Assembly (NCBI GenBank): GCA_003553905.1 | Contig: PWEA01000025.1 | Coordinates: 1 to 55,624 of the forward strand | Origin: Candidatus Aenigmatarchaeota archaeon | Lineage (GTDB): Archaea > Aenigmatarchaeota > Aenigmatarchaeia > PWEA01 | Direction of reading: 5' to 3' | Length of the DNA: 55,624 bases | Shown here: piece by piece, positions 49,596 through 55,624 of the stretch | Layout: each line of letters opens with the position of its first letter | Position numbering within the stretch: the first letter of the stretch is position 1 | Translations under genes and position numbers: made by a program | The notes under the pieces: model-generated | What the model saw: only the letters and a program-made list of their open reading frames with translations | The model's database searches: none | Told to the model about the DNA's origin: nothing

Positions 49596-51416
49596 TCAAG
49601 AGATATACACTTCTATTTCTTTATTGTTGGCAATGGCTCTCACAAGCTTTTCTCCTAGCTCAGAGTTCTTTGTAAGCTTTATCTCACCACCTTTGCCTAC
49701 TGTTGCAGTAAAGAAATACTCCTTTTCTATGTATATGTTAGCGTTTTCGCCTGAGTAGTTGTCGTCAAAGTTGAAGGTTACATATGCGCCTGTTTCGCCT
49801 ATCTCGAATTCTATCTTTTCGCCTGTAGTCTTAGTTTTAGGCTCGACATCTATATTAACACCAAGCTTGTTTTCGAGCTTCTCCACTGTTTTTCCATTCC
49901 TTCCTATTAGATGTGGGATATTGTCGTTGTCTACCTTTGCAGCTATCCTGTCCTCGGATATAAACTCTACGTCGGGGTTATCATCGAACCTCTTCAGCTC
50001 ATCTATTATCTTATCCTTGGCAAGATTGTGTATGCCCTTCTCCTCTGTTTCCTGAACCGGAACCACTATGTTTTCCTCTCCGTAGGTATAAATCTCATAT
50101 TCAAGTGCTCCTGTTTCGAAGTCCCTGATATCTATGACAGGTCTTGCGAGATCCTGTTCTTGCATCCCGGAAGGGACCTTGACCTTCATCGTAAGCGAGT
50201 AGACCTTTGCTACATCACCTGCATCTATATGTATAACAGTATCAAGAACGTGTGGTATCATACCCAGTTCGGTTCTTCCAACAAATCTTTGTACGGCGTC
50301 TATAGGATCCGATGCATGTACTACTCCTACCATCCCTGTACCGGCCAACCTCAAATCAGCAAATGTAGAGAAATCATAACCTTTCCTGACTTCGTCGTAT
50401 ATTGTGTAGTCAGGTCGAACCAGAAGAAGAACATCCGCCGAGTTGTCCATTCTGCCCTCCAACTGTGTATACTGTGTGATATCTTTAGAAACATCAAGAT
50501 CCCGAGGCGACTCCAGTGTCTTAACTATGTTTCCATTAGAGCTGTAGAACTCGGCAAGGGACTGCGCAAATGTAGTCTTGCCGCTACCTGGATTCCCGGC
50601 TATAAGTATCCCTTCTGCCTTGTTTTCAAGCCTTTTGCGAAGTTTCTCTGTGAGAGAATAATCATCCAGGGTGAGTTTGACAAGTGGCCGGACAGCAGTT
50701 ATCTCTCTTCTCAGAGAAAAGGGTGGCTTAGCTATTACAATCCTATAGTCCCTAAACTGTATTATCTCTGCGCCCTTCTTTGACATCTCTACTTCGGCAT
50801 CGTCCTTCTTTCTTGCCATATCTATTATATTTCTACTAAGTTCTTCCAGATTCTCCTTGGACAACTGTTCCTGGGATATCTCCTGGAGTTCAAAACTACC
50901 CGGAGAGCCCCTCTTTGCCTTTGGTTTACAACCCTCGACAAGATGAACACTCATAGTAGATTCATCAAAGAAGTCCTCCAAGAGGAACTTGTCTTCGTTC
51001 TCCTCTTGTTCTATAAATACAACATCGAGGCCCTCTGCTTCAGCAACCTGCGACTGTACGTAGTCTTCTGTATAAAGAACTGCGTCTTCTTCATCGACAT
51101 GGTCCTTTATCAGGGCATCTATCCTTCCCTTACTTGCAAGTTTTATCTCTTCTTCGGTCGGCCTTCTTCCTGTATGTGAAACCTTTATGCCTTCATCTTC
51201 GAAAGTCCTTAGTTTCTTTATCTCATCCAACCCTTCGAATCCTGTCTCTCTTCCCCTGTTTGCCTGTGCCTGAAGTTCGTCAACCACGGCCTCCGGAACT
51301 ATTATATCAGTATCATTGAGTTTTCCTTCTTCTACCATCTCAGAAAGCTTCTTATCTATAAGTATAGATGTATCTGGTACTATCTTCTTGTTATCTTTGT
51401 CCTGTCTTTCTTCCAT
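49596..51416 (-). CDS. PIN domain-ATPase-KH domain protein (COG1855-like)
   Basis: About 606 residues in three parts. N-terminal PIN domain (residues 1-140: KIVPDTSILIDKK, then EEDAVLYTEDYVQSQVAEAEG), with acidic positions suitable for nuclease metal binding. Central secretion/VirB11-type ATPase (about 240-460) with Walker A AGNPGSGKTTFAQ. C-terminal KH RNA-binding domain with the GxxG loop IGRNGK. The family is widespread in archaea; its function is unknown but an RNA-targeting, ATP-driven nuclease is plausible. ATG 51416 follows a family-like start MEERQDKDNKK. Confidence 0.87.
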   Translation of the reverse strand: MEERQDKDNKKIVPDTSILIDKKLSEMVEEGKLNDTDIIVPEAVVDELQAQANRGRETGFEGLDEIKKLRTFEDEGIKVSHTGRRPTEEEIKLASKGRIDALIKDHVDEEDAVLYTEDYVQSQVAEAEGLDVVFIEQEENEDKFLLEDFFDESTMSVHLVEGCKPKAKRGSPGSFELQEISQEQLSKENLEELSRNIIDMARKKDDAEVEMSKKGAEIIQFRDYRIVIAKPPFSLRREITAVRPLVKLTLDDYSLTEKLRKRLENKAEGILIAGNPGSGKTTFAQSLAEFYSSNGNIVKTLESPRDLDVSKDITQYTQLEGRMDNSADVLLLVRPDYTIYDEVRKGYDFSTFADLRLAGTGMVGVVHASDPIDAVQRFVGRTELGMIPHVLDTVIHIDAGDVAKVYSLTMKVKVPSGMQEQDLARPVIDIRDFETGALEYEIYTYGEENIVVPVQETEEKGIHNLAKDKIIDELKRFDDNPDVEFISEDRIAAKVDNDNIPHLIGRNGKTVEKLENKLGVNIDVEPKTKTTGEKIEFEIGETGAYVTFNFDDNYSGENANIYIEKEYFFTATVGKGGEIKLTKNSELGEKLVRAIANNKEIEVYIS

Positions 51417-51541
51417 ATCTAAAACACCTTTGTACATTCTAAGTTTTCTCAGAAGGGGCCACGGATAAAATCAACATTAACCTTTATAAGTCTTTCGGCA
51501 ACCGAAACAAATAAAATTACCAAACTATAATTAGTTAGTCT

Positions 51542-51682
51542 ATGGTCAGCTACAACACAGTAGTCGAGAAAGGAAAAGAGGTGGACACATGGAAGGGTGG
51601 GAAAATATTCCAATATAAGGACAAATACTACTGGGTCAAACCTGAAGAGAAAAAAATAGCTATGGAGGGAAACTTCCTCTGA
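51542..51682 (+). CDS. Small hypothetical protein (46 aa)
   Basis: A short frame starting MVSYNTVVEKGKEVDTWKGG and ending KIAMEGNFL. Contents are rich in Lys, Tyr and Trp (KIFQYKDKYYWVKPEEKK) with a beta-like pattern, and codon use fits neighbours. A TATA-like CTTTATAAGTC at about 51482-51492 lies upstream. No recognised family. Confidence 0.5.
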   Translation: MVSYNTVVEKGKEVDTWKGGKIFQYKDKYYWVKPEEKKIAMEGNFL

Positions 51683-51718
51683 GTATTGTCCCTTGCTTCC
51701 ATCTGTTCAGTAAAAGGA

Positions 51719-52186
51719 TCACTTCACCTTTGCTACATCTCCTATCGTAAGATCCTTCCCCTCTTTACCATTGAACTTTTCTGGGTCTATATCCAGATCC
51801 TCGAAAAGCTCTACTTCAAACTTTCTTTTGAGTTTTTTACAAAGTTCTTCATCGGGTTTCAGTTCCCCGTGCTCCACCCTTCTGATAACTGACTCTTTTT
51901 CCGATATATCATGAGAAAGCTCTTCCATGGAAAGATCGGACTGCTCTCTGGCTTTTCTTACAACTTCACCATAGTTCTTCTTCAGTACCTTGTCTGATCC
52001 GTCAAAACTCGAGCTATGCCATGAAGAACTTTTCTTTTCGCTGGGCTTTTGGGGTTCTGCATCAACCACGACTTCCTTTGATTTTAAAGTACCGAGAGAC
52101 GAACATTCGTCACAAACTCTCATTTCACTACCCTCAACCTCGGCTATACACGATGCATCGGACGTACCACATACTTCACAGTTCAA
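51719..52186 (-). CDS. mbf1: Multiprotein bridging factor 1 (MBF1)
   Basis: A 155-residue transcription coactivator/ribosome-associated factor. N-terminal zinc ribbon (CEVCGTSDASC, then VCDECSSLG), an acidic/Ser linker, then a Cro/C1-type HTH (YGEVVRKAREQSDLSMEELSHDISEKESVIRRVEHG). The start is TTG 52186 with AGAGGTGA 6 nt upstream, a convincing ribosome site; no ATG is nearby in frame. Single gene. Confidence 0.92.
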   Translation of the reverse strand: MNCEVCGTSDASCIAEVEGSEMRVCDECSSLGTLKSKEVVVDAEPQKPSEKKSSSWHSSSFDGSDKVLKKNYGEVVRKAREQSDLSMEELSHDISEKESVIRRVEHGELKPDEELCKKLKRKFEVELFEDLDIDPEKFNGKEGKDLTIGDVAKVK

Positions 52187-52432
52187 GAAAACTCACCTCT
52201 AAAAATCTTTCTAGAATTAAGGATTTAATATGCAAGAAAATCCTCCGTGTTTGGATTTATCTCTCCCACAAGTTAAAGTTAAAATCCACGGTTTAAATAT
52301 TTTACCATTAAATATACATAAATAGGACGCAACAACTTGATTTCTAAAAAGATGTTACTGGTCAGTAATTTCAAAGTATAAATTCTTTAGGGTTAAATAC
52401 TATTTACAATTCAAAAATGAGGTGTGTCCAAT
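52187..52432. other. Intergenic region between mbf1 and the coiled-coil gene
   Basis: AT-rich, divergent promoter region. It includes AAATATTTTACC (about 52296-52307), an ACTTGATTTC...AAGATG stretch without clear structure, and ATACTATTTACAATTC about 35 nt before ATG 52433. No gene or repeat seen. Confidence 0.4.
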
Positions 52433-54658
52433 ATGACAGATAATACAAATCAGAACGAAAACAACACGAAAAACGATAGAACCAACAAATTAATGAAAAA
52501 TTACGAAAGGCTCCAGAAAAATATGGAGACCTATACAAACAACGCAGAAACAGCAATTTCCAAGCTCGAGAACCCTGAAGAAATTTCTCTAGAAGACTGG
52601 AAAAAAATCATCGATAAGAAAGAGAAGTATGAGGACAAGGTAAAGGATGTGAAAGGAAATCTTGAGAACATATACGAAAATATTGGTACATCATGGGAAG
52701 ATATGAAGGAAATGGAAGGACTTGATTATCTACCAACAGAAAAGGAGGTAGGAGAACTTGAAGAATATGTACAAAAAATAAAGGGAAAACTTGAAAACAA
52801 AGTAAACGAGTACCAGGAGGATATAGACAACTTTGCTGATATTTATGAAGGATACAGGGAAATCTCAGAAGCTGAGTGGAAGATAGATAAAATACAGGAA
52901 GAAAAGGGTCTCTCAGATGAAGATATGGAGGAAATACACGAAAAACAGAAGAAAATCAAGAAGGAAGAAGAAGAAATAAAGGAAATGGAAAAGGAGAAGA
53001 AAAGGAAAGAACTAATGAAAAAAAGAGGGGAGAAAGCTGAGGATAAAGATCAATTAGATAGAGAACTGAATGAAATTAGCAATGGAATTAAGAAGAAGTA
53101 TAATAAACTTGAAGAAAGTAAAAATCTTGCTGAAAAGTTTCCTGTCACAAAGGACGACATAGATAAAATTTACGAGAAGATGAAGGAATTGAATGAAAAG
53201 TACGACGAATATGGTGAGGTGCTGGACGTAGACGAGGAAACAAAAGAAAAAATGGATGAACTCTCAGACTTTTACAAAGACTTCCTGGGTGAGAGGGAAA
53301 AACTGGAAAGGGCAGCAAAAAACCATTATAATCTGACCAAAAAAGGTTACAATGATGACCAGATCAAAAAGTTCAGCGAGATTATGGACAAAGAAGATGG
53401 GAGTAAGTACGATGAATTCAAAGAAAAGGCGGGGATTCTTTCGGAAAAACTTGACGATACAGATATCCGAAGAGAAATGATCAAAGCAGGAAGAAAGTCC
53501 TATGATGGAGAATTTATAGGAAAAATTGGTGATTATTCCGAACTATCTCTTGGAAGTCTGGTAGGATTCCTAGAAGATCTCGAAGGCGAGGACTACGATA
53601 CAATCGACAAGGAATGGAACAAATACCTGGAACAAAGAGAAGAAAAGGATCTGCCACCGATTACAGCAGCTCTAGTAGGAAAGGCTATTGATGAGAAAGG
53701 AAATTCTGAAGCTGCAGAACATCTTATTTCAGTTGAAGGTGTCAGTGCCAAGGTGGTGGACTCAAATCAACTATCTCACCTATACGAGATGATAGACCGT
53801 TTAAACGAAATCGACGAAGAAGATGGGAAGTGGGATAGATTCAAGGAATACATGAATAAAATTGCACCTCCCGGAAGCAATCGTCACAAGGCAGCCTGTG
53901 TAGGCTTTGCCGCTGCACTACCATTAGCAGCAGGATATGGAATGGCGATGCACGAGGAAGATACCGAATTTGAAACTTCGGGAAGAGATGTAAGCTTCCC
54001 GTTCCCTACTGTAGTCAGAAGTCAAGAAAGAAACTCAACAATGTCCGGTGAAATGACATCTGACCCAATAGTAATAAGAGGTAACTTAACCGGAGATAGA
54101 ACAAACGAAGTTGAGCTTGGATTAAGGGATGTAGAAGGATCCATAGGCCTTGAAGATCAAGATGGAACTCTCTGGATAAACGAAACCAAGGGAGAAGTAG
54201 AAAGTTATCCAAGAAACAGAACGCAACTACTTAATGAAACCGATGGAACCGTACAAATAAATGAAACCGATGGAACTTTACAGATAACTGAAGGTGTTCT
54301 GGAAGGAAACTACACACAGGTCATCGATGATGATCTGGAATCGGAGCCCTTCACAGTAGATGGTAACATCGATGGACAGGTTGAATCAGAAGAAGAAAAA
54401 GAGGTATCGCTTCTTCCCTTTGCGATGGGTCTCGGTGCCCTGGGTTGGGCTTACTCCAAAAACAAGGAAAGACTCAGTAAGCTTATAGAAAATACTAAGG
54501 ATGACCATAAGGAAGACAAATACGAGGCTATCAGATACATAAACCACATGTCAGAGCTTTCGGATGAAATCGACGAGGCATATCTCGAAGACAAGAGAAA
54601 AATGAAAGACATCATGAAGGAAGCTTGGAAGGACTACGATGATATGGAATTAGATTAA
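52433..54658 (+). CDS. Two-span membrane protein with large cytoplasmic coiled coil
   Basis: A 741-residue protein. Residues 1-430 are hydrophilic and strongly coiled-coil (KKIKKEEEEIKEMEKEKKR and similar), without signal peptide. Helix 1 (about 487-505, ACVGFAAALPLAAGYGMA) leads to an outside loop of about 150 residues with repeated INETDGT units and many NxT/S glycosylation sequons. Helix 2 (about 659-677, LLPFAMGLGALGWAY) returns to a short charged cytoplasmic tail. ATG 52433 is preceded by GAGGTG; a GTG 9 nt earlier is possible. No family is recognised. May scaffold the envelope or sense the surface (inference). Confidence 0.65.
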   Translation: MTDNTNQNENNTKNDRTNKLMKNYERLQKNMETYTNNAETAISKLENPEEISLEDWKKIIDKKEKYEDKVKDVKGNLENIYENIGTSWEDMKEMEGLDYLPTEKEVGELEEYVQKIKGKLENKVNEYQEDIDNFADIYEGYREISEAEWKIDKIQEEKGLSDEDMEEIHEKQKKIKKEEEEIKEMEKEKKRKELMKKRGEKAEDKDQLDRELNEISNGIKKKYNKLEESKNLAEKFPVTKDDIDKIYEKMKELNEKYDEYGEVLDVDEETKEKMDELSDFYKDFLGEREKLERAAKNHYNLTKKGYNDDQIKKFSEIMDKEDGSKYDEFKEKAGILSEKLDDTDIRREMIKAGRKSYDGEFIGKIGDYSELSLGSLVGFLEDLEGEDYDTIDKEWNKYLEQREEKDLPPITAALVGKAIDEKGNSEAAEHLISVEGVSAKVVDSNQLSHLYEMIDRLNEIDEEDGKWDRFKEYMNKIAPPGSNRHKAACVGFAAALPLAAGYGMAMHEEDTEFETSGRDVSFPFPTVVRSQERNSTMSGEMTSDPIVIRGNLTGDRTNEVELGLRDVEGSIGLEDQDGTLWINETKGEVESYPRNRTQLLNETDGTVQINETDGTLQITEGVLEGNYTQVIDDDLESEPFTVDGNIDGQVESEEEKEVSLLPFAMGLGALGWAYSKNKERLSKLIENTKDDHKEDKYEAIRYINHMSELSDEIDEAYLEDKRKMKDIMKEAWKDYDDMELD

Positions 54659-54704
54659 AGCTTTGTGTCAACTGTCTCCGTACCGATTTGAGGGGGTTTA
54701 AATA

Positions 54705-55624
54705 ATGAAAATAGATTTGCCAAGAGGAGTTGCAGGAATATTATTCATATTATTTTTATGTATACCATTTTTACTTTCTGCTTCAGTTGTTGCCGATGAA
54801 ACAACTGGGAATATTGGCTGGATTCTAGAATTCAATGAAACTACAGGTGGATTTGTAAGAAATATTCAAGGAAATTTCTTGGAAGGTTCCCAAGTAAATA
54901 TATCACACCGAGATAGCAACCATTACCCAGACGATTTAATCTTCGAAACGGATGGATCAGGACACTGGATGGTGGGAGAAAAACATGAGTTCCAATACTT
55001 GGGAACGAGAGAAGTAAAAATGGATATGATTGTAGAAAAAGACAACTATATTACAAACAATACAGAACTTCTGTTTGCTTTAAATCAAGACGATGAAGGC
55101 GAAGATTATTGTTACGGACCGGACGTATGTGAAATTGAAACGATAGATAAGGATCATGATATTATATGTCATGCCCAATGTGAGTTTAACAGAACACTTC
55201 AACCCGAATACGCTTACTTTGAAGTAGACATTATTGAAACAAACTCTCCCGTGACAGAAGGCCAAGATCTTGATATCGATGTTCTTGTGAACAATTTAGG
55301 AGCCGAGGAGGACACACAAGAAATTGAACTGTACGTCTCAGGTGATTATGGAACTTTATTGGATTCCAAAGAAGTAACCTTGACAGATGATTCTGAAAAA
55401 ATAACATTAACATGGAACACAGAAATAAACGATGTGGGACACTACACAATCGAAGTATTAAGCAATGACGACCAGGATCATGAGGATATAGTTGTTGAAA
55501 AATATGAGCATGATCTTGTACTGGATTCGACGGACGGTGGTTCTGTTATTGAACCAGGAGAAGGTACATTTACATATGAACATGGAGAAACGGTGGATAT
55601 CGAAGCTGAATCAGATGGCAACTA
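54705..55624 (+). CDS. Secreted protein with CARDB-like and InlB-type repeat domains, 3' end outside window
   Basis: The frame is open to the window end (306 full codons). Residues 1-30 form a signal peptide (GILFILFLCIPFLLSASVVA). Residues about 31-180 are novel, with four Cys. Residues about 185-275 look CARDB-like (FEVDIIETNSPVTEGQDLDIDVLVNNLG, then VTLTDDSEKITLTWNTEIN). An InlB-type repeat then begins (HDLVLDSTDGGSVIEPGEG), the same module as in the 41108-43309 protein. Ribosome site GAGGGGG lies about 10 nt before ATG. It follows the coiled-coil membrane protein on the same strand by 46 nt, possibly in the same operon. Confidence 0.75.
   Translation, partial: MKIDLPRGVAGILFILFLCIPFLLSASVVADETTGNIGWILEFNETTGGFVRNIQGNFLEGSQVNISHRDSNHYPDDLIFETDGSGHWMVGEKHEFQYLGTREVKMDMIVEKDNYITNNTELLFALNQDDEGEDYCYGPDVCEIETIDKDHDIICHAQCEFNRTLQPEYAYFEVDIIETNSPVTEGQDLDIDVLVNNLGAEEDTQEIELYVSGDYGTLLDSKEVTLTDDSEKITLTWNTEINDVGHYTIEVLSNDDQDHEDIVVEKYEHDLVLDSTDGGSVIEPGEGTFTYEHGETVDIEAESDGN

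Noticed and set aside
1-55624. CRISPR array, insertion sequence or rRNA operon
   Set aside because: No regularly spaced repeats, no transposase or integrase motifs, and no rRNA-like conserved stretches seen.

Overview
The window is a stretch of an archaeal chromosome. It carries MCM, an RPA-like OB-fold protein, aIF2-beta, TBP, RfcS, L40e, MBF1, class I LysRS, GatCAB, TrmY, archaeal-type AdoMet synthetase, UbiA-type lipid prenyltransferase and type II MetAP. Many start codons lie 25-35 nt downstream of TATA-like elements (leaderless or near-leaderless mRNAs), mixed with a few strong GGAGGTG ribosome sites. The proteins are Asp/Glu-rich, tRNA introns are common, genes are tightly packed and strands switch often. 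A halophile-leaning, reduced (DPANN/Nanohaloarchaeota-like) archaeon would fit, but that placement is inference and no 16S gene is present.

Layout. 1-4.2 kb: minus-strand information-processing operon (mcm, DUF3467, RPA-like, aIF2-beta, DUF424, pilin-like membrane protein). 4.2-6.7 kb: a secreted protein with tail-fibre-like GIGTTSP repeats, divergent from a membrane-anchored thioredoxin-fold protein. 6.7-10.2 kb: TBP, then a MinD ATPase co-transcribed with a divergent Gde_C/GH133-like glycosidase. 10.2-15 kb: ferredoxin, SufT-like protein, DUF192, MetAP, Lhr helicase. 15-23.3 kb: AdoMet synthetase, PRC-barrel protein, tRNA-Ser, a duplicated nucleotidyltransferase-HEPN protein, HD hydrolase, SHMT, a putative HExxH protein, a phosphodiesterase. 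23.3-24.4 kb: three intron-bearing tRNAs around a histone-fold protein. 24.4-31 kb: nitroreductase, ftsZ with a long structured leader, then gatC-gatA-gatB-trmY. 31-33 kb: tRNAs, cold-shock protein, small proteins. 33.6-36.4 kb: ATP-grasp enzyme, rubrerythrin-peroxiredoxin operon divergent from an Lrp-type regulator with a perfect 21-bp palindrome. 36.4-40.7 kb: UPF0200 kinase, site-2 protease, LysRS, small membrane and zinc proteins, HIT protein. 40.7-43.7 kb: a frameshifted secreted protein, a large GLUG/InlB-repeat adhesin and a pilin. 43.7-51.7 kb: RfcS, AK6-type kinase, Sua5, L40e, UbiA, zinc ribbon protein, tRNA-Thr, SLC12-like transporter, PIN-ATPase-KH protein. 51.7-55.6 kb: MBF1, a two-membrane-span coiled-coil protein and a truncated secreted CARDB/InlB-repeat protein.

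Most of the window is core housekeeping. The parts least explained by known families are the hairpin array upstream of ftsZ (four TGGGCA-loop hairpins), the non-canonical tRNA intron and the D-loop insertion, the NTase-HEPN tandem with a catalytically dead second half, the T-run frameshift in a small secreted protein, and the cell-surface set (GIGTTSP protein, two InlB-repeat proteins, pilin, coiled-coil membrane protein). No CRISPR array, rRNA operon, transposase or integrase was seen.
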